NCBI GenBank assembly: GCA_019914995.1
Contig: CM034137.1
Span: 4,181,155-4,245,154 of the forward strand
Direction: 5' to 3'
Length of the DNA stretch: 64,000 nucleotides
DNA from: Acanthochlamys bracteata
Taxonomy: Eukaryota > Streptophyta > Magnoliopsida > Pandanales > Velloziaceae
Position numbers and translations under genes: made by a program. Below are positions 1-8,757 of this stretch, in pieces. The notes under the pieces are model-generated. The model was not told the DNA's origin and did not search any database. It saw nothing but the letters and a program-made list of their open reading frames with translations. Position 1 is the stretch's first letter. Every line of letters begins with the position of its first letter.

Positions 1-221
1 TTATCCACCTCCACACTGAGTGTTCGGCATATGTAGCTGATGATGTGAGGATATGGCAGATGTTTAGCTTCAGATTTGTAGGCCTTCCTCATATGACTGA
101 TCATGATCTCAGTGATGTTTATGGGAAACTTTTTCATTATTCTCCAAATGATGTAGGAGTCAACAGTGGATAGATCATTCCTGCTCCTAGTCCTTGGTAT
201 GATGATTCTTGAGATGATATG
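1..221 (-). pseudogene. Envelope-like / plant transposon protein domain fused to RT
   Basis: Directly after RT ...KEEV the reading frame continues without a break as [20 protein letters not shown], then [34 protein letters not shown] and [11 protein letters not shown], to the window edge. From memory, this pattern (a basic IIPR motif, a WRI/MKK helix, a HM...LPYP segment) resembles the envelope-like or putative plant transposon protein domain found downstream of pol in Sireviruses and some other plant elements. The junction at about 221/222 implies an internal deletion that removed the rest of RT and RNase H. Family assignment is moderate, the in-frame junction is seen directly. Confidence 0.55.
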
Positions 222-740
222 GACCTCCTCTTTTAGTAAACCATTCAAAAATGCACTTTTAACATCCATTTGAAAAAGCTTGAAATCTTTATGACATGCA
301 AATGCTAGTAGCATTCTAATGGCTTCAAGACGAGCTACAGGGGCATATGTTTCATCGAAGTCTATACCTTCTTCTTGATTATACCCTTTTGCTACTAATC
401 TAACTTTGTTTCTAATGATGTTTCCATCTTCATCAGCTTTATTTCTAAATACCCATTTAGTTCCTATTATGGTTTTGTTCAACGGTCTTCTAACTAGATG
501 CCACACATTGTTTCTTTCAAATTGATTCAATTCATCTTGCATGGCAATAATCCAGCAATCATTTTTCAGTGCATCAAGAATACATTTCGGTTCAACAATT
601 GAGACGAATCTTTGAATGTTCAATGAAGTTACCTTTGATTGAGATCGAGTTCTTATGCCTTCACTTGCATTACCTATTATGTTTTCTTGTGGATGGCTTG
701 ATCTCGAGTTTGAACGGTCTTGGCTTTGATTTCCATAGTT
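222..740 (-). pseudogene. Reverse transcriptase N-terminal fragment (copia RVT_2)
   Basis: Below the two TGA codons the same frame continues and reads typical RVT_2 sequence: [51 protein letters not shown] (about 360-420), [15 protein letters not shown] and [18 protein letters not shown]. It stops abruptly after KEEV, where family members normally continue YVxQPPGFE. The catalytic YVDD motif, thumb and RNase H are all absent. The fragment retains only the fingers and the first part of the palm, so no polymerase activity is possible. Confidence 0.88.
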
Positions 741-746
741 TCAAGT

Positions 747-2111
747 TCATGGGTCATTTAAATGCGAGATGTGTTCATTTTTTGCTTCAATCGCATTTGG
801 ATGTACCTTTGTTTGTATCTTGTTCTCAAGTCGAGGATCGCTTCTCAATTTTGTAGTAAAGGTTGTATCTCTCTCAGCAACTGATCCTGCATTTACAACT
901 TCATCACTTCTGTCATCAAACTTCCCAAGATTTTCCTTTCCATTGTTTAATACAAAACATTTGCATCCAAAGCACTTTAGATATGAGATGTTAGGCTTTT
1001 TACCTTTTAGAAGTTCGTACGGAGTCTTTTTGAGGATGGGTCTGATGAATGCACGGTTGATGATGTAGCATGCAGTGCTTACAGCTTCTGCCCAGAAGTA
1101 CTTAGGCATGTTTTGCTCAATCAACATGGTTCTTGCCATTTCCACTAGCACTCTATTTTTTCTTTCAACAACACCGTTTTGTTGAGGAGTTCTAGGGGCA
1201 GAAAAATTATGGACAACACCATTTGTATTGCAGAATTCATCAAAATCAAAGTTTTGAAATTCTTTACCATGATCACTACGTACTGCAATGATTTTAAAAT
1301 CTAGTTCATTTTGAATTCTTTTAAAGAAGAATGAAAGGGTTTTTAATGCATCATTTTTATATGCAAGAAAATATAACCAACAGAAACGTGAGTAATCATC
1401 CACAATGACTAAACAGTAGTACTTACCTCCCAAGCTGGCAATGCGGGATAGTCCAAATAAGTCCAAATGTAATAATTGGAGTGGCTTCTGTGTTGATACA
1501 ACTTGTTTAGGTTTGAAGGATGACCTGACTTGTTTTCCTTTCATACAGGCATCACAGATATGTTCCAGTTTGAAGGTTGTTTCAGGAAGACCTTTTACTA
1601 AATTTAGCTTCAGGAGTTTGGACAGAATTTTTGTACTGCAATGCCCAAGTCTTCTGTGCCATAGCCAAGTGTTTTCCTGTTGACTGGCCACTAAACAGAT
1701 TTTATGATTAGGATATTCATCAATGTAGAGTACATATACATTACCTTCTCTTTTACCATGTAGAACTTCTTTTTCCGAGTTGGAGTTGACAATTGAGCAA
1801 CATTGATTTGTAAAATTAACTTTAAAACCATTATCACAGAGTTGACTAATACTCAGTAAATTGTGTTTAAGACCTTGTACATGCAAAACGTTTTCGATGC
1901 ATAGTGAAGAGACATTACCAATTTTACCAATTCCAACTACTCTGCATTTGCTATTGTCACCAAAGATTACATTTCCACCTGATTGCTCTTGCAAGTGACT
2001 GAAGCATTTTATATTTCCTGTCATGTGTCTGGAGCAGCCACTATCCAGATACCATCTGCTCTTTGTATGGCTGCCTTCCATACCTTTTTCCTGTAACAAG
2101 AAAATTAATGT
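747..2111 (-). pseudogene. Copia protease-integrase with shortened integrase C-terminus
   Basis: The frame opens after a stop at 2112-2114 and ends with TGA at 747-749. WYLDSGCSRHMTG (about 2020-2060) is the aspartic protease active site. The gag-pre-integrase zinc-binding region follows, with HRRLGH and CDACMKGKQ giving the HHCC ligands. The integrase core shows LLHLDLFG (first Asp), VRSDHGKEF (second Asp) and PQQNGVVERKNR (catalytic Glu), so the DDE triad is present. After KCFVLNNGKENLGKFDDRSDE the expected GIFLGYS-type C-terminal segment is missing and the frame jumps near position 900 to linker-like sequence (VVNAGSV...). The enzyme would insert cDNA into the genome; this copy is probably inactive. 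A second in-frame TGA at 741-743 follows the first. Confidence 0.9.
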
Positions 2112-2311
2112 TTAGGTACCCAAATTACTTTGTGTCCTAAAGTGTCAGTCCTACTGGTTCCTTTTGGAACCCAAATCATTTTAATTTTATTTTCATTCTT
2201 TTTATACCAGCAGGAGTTTATGTTATGCCCTTTCCTTCCACAGTGAAAACATTTTATGAATGGAGTTGAAGAGTGAGATTTTGTCAGCAGCATACTCACT
2301 ATAGTATACAT
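2105..2311 (-). pseudogene. Second CCHC zinc-knuckle segment of gag-pol, out of frame
   Basis: This 68-codon frame contains KCFHCGRKGHNINSCW, a second CX2CX4HX4C knuckle, followed by the repeated motif IWVPKG...VIWVPKH that normally precedes the copia protease. It overlaps the end of gag in a different frame and stops at 2105. Protease-integrase resumes in the same frame as gag, so two opposite indels, one near 2240-2300 and one near 2105-2114, probably flank this segment. The T-rich stretch ending TTGTTACAG just before the pol frame resembles a splice acceptor; splicing as an alternative cannot be excluded from sequence alone. Confidence 0.75.
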
Positions 2312-4169
2312 GGCTATATTTTTGCTGACTTGAGGAGGGAATACTTACAGTGCCTTGATGCATGTCTATGAATGATGGCTTATTGTTTATTTTAAAATGT
2401 TGCTTACCACTGTAGCTGCCAGTATGAGTAATTATGTTGGTCGGAATGTAGCCAATGCCTTCCTTTCTGAATGTTCCTCTCTGTGCTCCAAGCATGACAT
2501 CTAGCTTGTCATTACCTTTTACAAACCTTGCCAGGGATGCTTGCAAGTCATTGTTCTTAGTCAGCAGATTTTGAACATTTTCCTTCAGGGCCGTGTTGTC
2601 AAGGAGCAGTTTCTGATTTTCTTCTTGCAGTACAATTTCTTTTCTAAGCATATTATTGTAATCATCCATGAAGAGTCTGAAGTTTGGTATGGTTGGATAG
2701 GATAATCTATCCACTTCCCTGCTTAGAACTTCATTTAGTTCTTCAAGTTCAGAGATCTTTTCTGTCATCTCTTTGACAGTGGCTTGATTTGAGTTATCGG
2801 CTCCATGCTCACTTATTTTAACACGAAGTTTTTCAATAGTTTGTACCAGACGATTGTTTTCAATGTGTAGGGTGCATAATCTAGTGTTCATTTGGTCATA
2901 GTCATCATGCAAAGTATCCTTGATGGCATCGGTCTTATCATCTAAGGCAATTTTCAGAGTGAGTATCTCTTTGTTTAATTTGTTATTTTCTTCTTTTAGT
3001 TCATGCATACATATCCTTATAGTGTTTCTATCAGTTTTTACATCAAAATATTTTTCATGTAATTCGTCAAACACATTTTGAACATCTTCATCAGTGTCAC
3101 AGTCAGAGGAATTTACCTCACTGGGGTGTTCACTGTCTGCCATCAGACAGAGATTGATCTCGCCTCGAATTTTAGCTTCAGACTTCTCGCTTTCTTCTGA
3201 TGATGTATCATCTTCATCACTCCAGGCTGCCATGGCTTTCTTTTTCCTTGAGTCATTCGCTCTGGTTCTTCTTAGAAGTGGGCATTCATTTCTGAAATGT
3301 CCTGGCTTATTGCAGTGATAGCAATTTCCTTCAGAATTGTCATCTTCACGCTGGAATTTTCCATAGTTTCTCCTTTTCTTGAATTTGTTCTTCCGTAGTA
3401 GATTCCTGAGTCTTTTTGTTAGCAATGCAATATCTTTTTCATCATTTGAGGATAATTCACATACCTGTTTTTCTGTGTTTTTCAAGGTGATTCCTTCAGG
3501 TTGGTCATCAGCGTTTTTCAGTGAGAGTTCCTTGGCCATTAACTTACCTATGAGCTCATCAAGTGTGATTTGAGGGAAGCTGGGGTTTTCTTCAATTGCA
3601 TCAACTTTGGATCCAAAAGTAGGTAGCACAGCTCTAAGTATTTTCCAATTGAGTTCTTCTGACTTAAACACTTTTCCTAGATTTTTTAAGGGGTTTATAA
3701 TGTTAGTGAATCTAGTATACATTTGAGTAATTGTCTCACCTTTGTTCATTTTGAAATTCTCATAATCATGCATGAGTAGATTGATCCTGGTCTCTTTAAC
3801 TTGGGTGGTGCCTTCATGTGTCACTTCCAGTTGATCCCAAATTTCCTTGGCGGTGCTGCATGAGCAAATGCGGTTGAATTCGTTTGAGTCAAGTGAGCAG
3901 TATAATAGGTTCATTGCCCTATCATTCAGAGACATTGCTCGGTTGTCTTCATCAGTATACTCGTTTTCAGGCTTGGGAATGGTTCTGCCTTCTGCATTGG
4001 TTTTAGTGGGTATGATTGGTCCATCTCGAACAATTTTCCATAGCATATAGTCTTGAGCTCGTATGAAGATTGTCATCTTTGTTTTCCAATATCCGTAGTT
4101 GGTTCCATCAAACAAAGGAGGTCGGTTTGATGACCTGCCTTCAAAAGCAATAGGAACTAAGTTAGTCAT
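2223..4169 (-). pseudogene. Copia gag (UBN2-type capsid, CCHC knuckle, coiled coil)
   Basis: The open frame is 648 codons from an ATG at 4169. The N-terminal FDGTNYGYWKTKM (about residue 20-32) and the motif around YTRFTNIINPLKNLGK mark the copia gag (UBN2/DUF4219-like) domain that forms the particle shell. A CX2CX4HX4C knuckle, CYHCNKPGHFRNEC, lies near residue 284. It is followed by an acidic serine-rich stretch (MAAWSDEDDTSSEESEKSE) and a long heptad-rich region, about residues 375-560, likely a coiled coil. The last residues (FSLWKERA) read out of frame through a second zinc knuckle that is correctly encoded in another frame. The true gag-pol frame was therefore broken just before this stop. 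It is called a pseudogene because the element as a whole is dead, although this frame is itself long and open. Confidence 0.9.
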
Positions 4170-4211
4170 TAGGAGATCTTTACCTCAGGTGGTTAAACCT
4201 TTGAATTTGAT

Positions 4212-4227
4212 GCCTGCTCTGATACCA
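4212..4227 (-). other. Primer-binding site, initiator-Met tRNA
   Basis: The minus strand reads TGGTATCAGAGCAGGC, the usual plant copia site complementary to the 3' end of initiator methionine tRNA. It starts 2 bp inside the LTR border and is where minus-strand cDNA synthesis would have been primed. Confidence 0.9.
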
Positions 4228-4229
4228 AT

Positions 4230-4496
4230 TGTAGGATCGGGTCCCCACACTAAAAGGATTGGCCAACCTCTTAGGGATTAGCATCTCCCACTTATAAGCA
4301 CATACCCATCCAAGCACCCAGCCAATGTGGGACTATTAAGGGGCGTGGGCTGTTAAGCCCACCAAGCCAAGGTCCACTTGGCCCAACCCAAGGCGAGTTG
4401 CTGGCCAACCTCCAAGTTAGCTAGCCCGTTTTTGACACAGGCCCATCAAGCCCACATGCTACTAACTCGGGCCTAGCCTAACTTGGAGGCCCAACA
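4230..4496 (-). repeat. 5' LTR of the copia element (267 bp)
   Basis: The segment begins TGTAGGATCGGG and ends GGCCCAACA on the plus strand, so on the element strand it runs TGTTGGGCC...CCTACA with the short inverted TGT/ACA ends of LTRs. The inner end lies 2 bp from a perfect primer-binding site, which fixes that border. The sequence is rich in GGCCCA/TGGGCC-type motifs. The outer border is inferred from the TG/CA rule and from the change of composition after 4496. Confidence 0.82.
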
Positions 4497-4532
4497 ATAT
4501 GCTTTGGTACTAATTGATACCTATTACAAGTA

Positions 4533-4720
4533 TGGATAGTAATATATGATTCGACCCAAAAATATAATCCGAAATTGACCCATTTAATTAGGGTTAGGAT
4601 TAAAAAATTTGACCCGTATAAATATGATTGGGTTAGGGTTGAGAGAATTTGACTCGAGTATTAAATAGATCGATCCGGATTAATCCGAAATTGATCCACC
4701 AATTCGAATTGTCATCTCTT
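4533..4720. repeat. Degenerate MITE-like repeat, copy a
   Basis: The segment carries phrases such as TTTGACCCGTATAAATATGA, GGGTTAGGGTTGAG and ATTAAATAGATCGA that recur at 5222-5370. Its ends (GGATAGTAAT... and ...AATTGTCATCTCTT) are weakly inverted relative to each other, like a decayed hAT-type terminus of the GGGATGGTAAT kind. No coding potential is seen. Confidence 0.45.
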
Positions 4721-5221
4721 GGATGATTTTTTCTTTTCGTATATTAAAATTTTGGCAATAAATATAATCGTTAATAATAATTTATAAATTATTAAATTAT
4801 ATCGTATTTATAGTTAATCGTTATTTTTATATATTAGTAAGATTGTGTAAGATGAGAATTATAATATTATCGAAAGTATTACTATATAGGTGTTTCTGTA
4901 GTGATGAATTTAGATTTCGTATAAAGATCTTTATCAAAATTTTATTACATAGTTATGTTTATCAAAAATTTTATCAAAATTATTAGTATTTATTTATAAT
5001 CATAAAATTACAATTATCACTATATATTTTCAATAAATAAAAATAAAATTAAATATTTTTTAGATATTTTAAGGATCGATGAAGATACTAAAAAATACAC
5101 ATTCTTATATCTCGTCACTAAAAATATCGAGCATTTTTATTACAACTGCTCTTATAATTTCACTGAAGTTTAAAAGTATAGAATTAAAAATTAATAATTT
5201 TAATTATTAAATGGGTTAATT

Positions 5222-5370
5222 CGAATTTGATCTGATTATTAATAGGTTAGATTAGGGTTGATAATTTTGACCCGCATAAATTCATTGGTTGAATTAAGGT
5301 TGAACAAATTTGATACTGTTATTAAATAGGTCGACCCAAACCGACTCACTAACCCAAATTACCATCCCTA
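5222..5370. repeat. Degenerate MITE-like repeat, copy b
   Basis: This is a direct partial copy of 4590-4720: both hold TTTGACCCG(T/C)ATAAAT, GGTTGA(G/A)..AATTTGA and ATTAAATAG(A/G)TCGA, and it ends AACCCAAATTACCATCCCTA, a plausible hAT-type terminus. The 500 bp between the copies are AT-rich and contain no recognisable gene. Confidence 0.45.
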
Positions 5371-5559
5371 GAAGTGTACTTTATTATTTATTGTTTGTTT
5401 GTTTTTCTATTTTTTGTTTTGGTCTTGAAAGAGTTAGAATTTACGAGGGTTATAAGTTATCAATTAAATAATGTTTACTCTTCATTGATCTTTTAAAAGA
5501 ATATCTTGAAAGACTTTTAAAATTCAATCAATGAGTTATGATTAAGGAATTTCTCTGAT

Positions 5560-6180
5560 ATGATTTCAGTGAACAAGGTGAGAAGAGAGAAGACGAACCA
5601 AGGTAGGATCAGTAGAAACAAGGGAAGGAATAGAAGAACTTACGGAAAATATAAGAACTCAATCATGCATGCCTCTACCTAGGTAATGCTTTCTTTATTT
5701 ATAACATAAGAGATACTCACTACTTGAAATTCTAATAGAAGATAAACTCTTCCATAAAGAAGTTTTATTCTAATTAAACTAAAATAGAAAGACTCCCTAT
5801 TGGAGCTAACTCCTACATGGCATATGGATGCCACAAATCTGCATCCGGGTGCAGATCCATTGGTGCCCAAGACACTATTCAAAGGTGACTTGGCTGCCAT
5901 GAGTTGCACCAGCTGCTATCCTAGAGCCAATTGTCTAAGCTTTGGTGCCACTGCTTCTCTGACCTCCAGTGATACACCTTGGGCAACCCTGACACTTCTC
6001 CGTCAGCTTCCGACTCCGACGAGTTCTTACGGCGAGTTCTGCCAACACTTGTTCCTTGATAGGTTCTTGCCTCCTTTCTGTTTGGTTGTTCCTTCTGTCA
6101 ATAGCAACAGCAGAATGCTCCAATTCTTGCGGGAGCTCACTCCTCTCTTGCACTGCCTTTGTAATATTCTCTTTTGAGTG
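5560..6180 (-). repeat. LTR-retrotransposon remnant (probable)
   Basis: On the minus strand a GC-richer stretch (5800-6170) leads into a TATA-like TTATAAATAAA near 5695-5705 and then a leader-like region with TTCTTCTATTCC, which resembles the U3-R layout of a plant LTR. No LTR pair, primer site or recognisable protein was found. A 90-codon minus-strand frame at 5935-6207 (with the phrases KAVQERSELPQELEHSAVAI and RRQEPIKEQ) has no family I can name. It may be an old solo LTR plus the adjoining tail of the element. Confidence 0.35.
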
Positions 6181-6698
6181 TAAACACAAAATAAGCTTTG
6201 GCTTCAATCAATGAAGACCAAACATTATTTAGAAGACAAAGGACGATCATAATTTAAAAGAGTTTGATTTTTACTTTTAATTCTTAAAAAATGATTTTTT
6301 ACTTTTAATTCTTAAAACTATTCTTACTTTATCAATAAATTTTCTATAAAATTTTATAAATTATTTTAAATTTAGAAACTGAAAAATAATGTATCATACA
6401 ATCTTTATATATAACCTATTATTATTATTAGTCAAAAATCTTTTTTTTATAATAACTCTTTCAAACACTCTCTTAGAAGAGTCGGTTAGGAGGAGATCTG
6501 TTAATTTAGTTTCTTAATTGTCAAATTATCTTAAACTTTGTTGGTAATGATATAAAATATATTTACTAATTCAATTTAAATAATATGTTTTAAAACAACA
6601 AGTTATTAATATGTTCATTTCTAATATACAACAAATAGTATTCTTTGCATTTTAGTTGCCGTAATCGTTGAAGTAATTCGTTTATCTTAATCTTAATA
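6181..6698. other. AT-rich intergenic DNA, no gene seen
   Basis: Low-complexity AT-rich sequence with a local tandem repeat of TTTTTACTTTTAATTCTTAA (6268-6317). No open frame, RNA gene or clear transposon end is visible. Confidence 0.6.
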
Positions 6699-6953
6699 TT
6701 AAGGGCGTGTTTACCAACACTCCAAACTCACATTTTTTTAAACTTATTTTTAATATAAAATACATACAAAAATTAATAAAACTTTTTATTAATAAATTTT
6801 TTTTAAATTTTATTTTTAAAACTTACTATAAATATTATATTAATAAATAATTTTATTATTTGTTAAATATTTTTAATTTTTAATTTAATTTTTTAAATTG
6901 ACTTTTAAAAAACTCACTTCATCTATTTTTTTTATCAAGTTAAACACGTCTTA
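6699..6953. mobile_element. Tourist-like MITE (PIF/Harbinger type)
   Basis: The left end reads TTA-AGGGCGTGTTTA and the right end TAAACACGTC-TTA, giving imperfect terminal inverted repeats related to the (G)GGCGTGTTT terminus of plant Tourist elements. Both ends abut the trinucleotide TTA, the usual PIF/Harbinger target duplication. The interior is about 250 bp, very AT-rich and non-coding. Confidence 0.65.
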
Positions 6954-7369
6954 AATATCTATTTTGGTGCATGGACAAATACTATTTTACTTCATGGAAG
7001 CCTAACTCTTGACAGGCAAGAAAAAGAACCACAATTTAGGAAGAGGGTGACCATCGCATGCCTTAAAGAAAAAGTAACTTGCCACTTTCGTTCGGTTACA
7101 AATGCGATTTGAATAAGAGAAAAGTGAGAAAGTGTTGTTAGCTTTCATTGCGAACAAATTTATATAACTTTGCATTCATGTTGAAATAAATTTATAGGAA
7201 ATAGCATACAATAATTATTAGGGATTCAAAACTATTAGTTCCAAATTCATTGAAACAGATATATAATCCAAGAACCTAAATATAGAACGAATTCCCAAAA
7301 TTCATGGAAACAATTTTTTCAAGCCAAGAAAAATAAGTAATTCCCAACCATCAGTAAAAAACAACAGAA

Positions 7370-7491
7370 AACCACCGGCCACCCGTTTCCAACGCTCCCT
7401 TAAATTTCCCTCCACCAGAACTCGTTATAACTTCCCTTCACAAACATTTCAATCTGCTCCTCTTTCCATTGCAGATCACAACTCTCTAGGG
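7370..7491 (+). promoter_or_regulatory. Proximal promoter and 5' UTR of the secreted-protein gene
   Basis: A TATA-like GTTATAACTT lies at about 7425-7434, some 60 bp before the start codon. A pyrimidine-rich leader (CTGCTCCTCTTTCCATTGCAG) follows. The upstream CCGGCCACCCGTTTCC is matched by CAGGTCACCCGTTATTTCC about 140 bp before the paralogue at 18134, so the duplication included the promoter. Confidence 0.5.
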
Positions 7492-8112
7492 ATGGCCCAC
7501 CGTCTCTCTGTCGCAGCTTCTTTCATCGTTGCCGCGGCTCTGCTTGTGGGCCCAACTTCTGCCCTCCTTCCTGCATTCCATACCCGCATCAATGGTGCCC
7601 TCTCCCTTGAAGTCCCCACCGTCTGCACGATGCCCGTTCGCCGTCTCATGGCCACTCCCGCAAGATCTGGTGCACCTGCACCTCAGAACAAGTTATGCAA
7701 CTTCCCCGGTTCTTCGTTCTGCAACGAAGCCGCGAACAGACTCGGGTCGCCTACGCCAATACAGTTGGAGGAGTCACTTGTACAGCTTGCCATGAAAAAT
7801 GCTCAACAGTCGACCACATTAGCAAACAAGTTCTCCAAAGAGAAACACTGGAAGGGTAAAGGATTCTATGGATCGTTCGGGGCTGCAGGGGGGCTTTACA
7901 GTGAGCTCACCGCGTCTCTGCAGAATGGGCTAGTTGATCTCAAGCAGAATAATATCGGGAAAGCAATCAGGAATTTCATGGATGCAAGGAACAAGATTGG
8001 AGAAATCATTGATGAGTACGCTGTGAACTGCGAGGTGTCGCCACTGCACCATGCCAACGTTCAGCTCTTTCACATTGTTCGTAATTGCCTCGGGGTCCTC
8101 TATAACTTCTGA
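7492..8112 (+). CDS. Small secreted protein, PMEI/invertase-inhibitor-like pattern
   Basis: An intron-less frame of 206 codons. The N-terminus is a classical signal peptide: MAHR, a hydrophobic core (LSVAASFIVAAALLVG) and a likely cleavage after PTSA, so the product should enter the secretory pathway, probably to the apoplast. A cysteine pair sits in LCNFPGSSFC (about residue 69-78). Helix-like segments follow (ESLVQLAMKNAQQSTTLANK, LYSELTASLQNGLVDLK, RNFMDARNKIGEIIDEYA), then SPLHHANVQLFHIVRNCLGV. The order of first Cys pair, long helices and a terminal SPL..N helix resembles the pectin methylesterase/invertase inhibitor four-helix bundle, but the DC and DTC cysteines of the second disulfide are not present, so membership is uncertain. 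Codon use is GC-richer than the surroundings and the frame is intact. A damaged paralogue lies at 18134. The start is the first ATG after the leader. Confidence 0.85.
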   Translation: MAHRLSVAASFIVAAALLVGPTSALLPAFHTRINGALSLEVPTVCTMPVRRLMATPARSGAPAPQNKLCNFPGSSFCNEAANRLGSPTPIQLEESLVQLAMKNAQQSTTLANKFSKEKHWKGKGFYGSFGAAGGLYSELTASLQNGLVDLKQNNIGKAIRNFMDARNKIGEIIDEYAVNCEVSPLHHANVQLFHIVRNCLGVLYNF

Positions 8113-8757
8113 GGGGATATTCTTGTAAATGTTCATCATGGGAAGAGGATTAATATAGATATCATAAATTGTTGGCGTTTTGACAATATGGGCTTCTCAT
8201 TAAAGAAAGAATTTGCCATTTTAAAAACTTCATTACAAAATCCACCAAACTTACGATAGTAATCTGCTTGAAAGTATTATGTACTTTTTGTCTCTATCCT
8301 CACTCCCAAAAATTGCCTTGAACCCATAGCTAGCTGCTACCTCCATTCTTTTCTTTTAACTTCTCAAAATTTCGTGTGCCATTGAATTTCAGTTTTTTTT
8401 TCTTTTTCTTTCTTTCGGATCTGAGTTTTTATTTATTCATTTTTCTAAATTTAGTTTGTTTTTTTCTTTTTGGTTAATAGGGTAAACTTTCTGAAAAATT
8501 TATATAACCTGGTAGGAAAAATACTTAAATAGTTGATAATTTTCGGGAGAGAATTCTCTTTAATCTAAAAAATCACTCTATTTCAATGTCATGTCAGCCT
8601 CTTTGATAGTCGAATTTGTCGGCTCCCGTTGGAACCCATTAGATAGTCTTGGGATGGAGGCGAAAGTCTTTTTTCAGTTTTATCCATAGAAATACATTAG
8701 ATAAATTTATAGGTCATTAATACTTTGGTCATCTATAATTCACACTTCAAAATGAAT
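8113..8757. other. 3' UTR and intergenic DNA
   Basis: The first 100 bp are presumably the 3' UTR (an ATTAAAG near 8200 is a possible weak poly(A) signal). Then comes T-rich intergenic DNA with a pyrimidine tract (8392-8415) and no further gene. The last five bases, TGAAT (8753-8757), are the target duplication of the solo LTR that follows. Confidence 0.55.

Larger units (their letters stand above)
1..4496 (-). mobile_element. Degenerate Ty1/copia LTR retrotransposon, cut by window start
   Basis: Read on the minus strand from 4496 downward the order is LTR, primer-binding site, gag, protease, integrase, reverse transcriptase start, envelope-like domain. Protease before integrase before RT is the copia order. 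The long gag with coiled coil, a second zinc knuckle and an envelope-like domain after pol recall the Sirevirus lineage, although the 267-bp LTR is short for that group; lineage is therefore an inference. The element cannot be autonomous: gag and pol are separated by frame changes near 2105-2311, two TGA stops lie at 741-749, the integrase C-terminus is shortened near position 900, and RT breaks off at about 222. The other LTR lies outside the window, so no target duplication can be tested. Confidence 0.93.

Noticed and set aside
769..4281. Plus-strand frames of 60-99 codons across the copia element
   Set aside because: They are antisense shadows of gag and pol, which show clear domain motifs on the minus strand.
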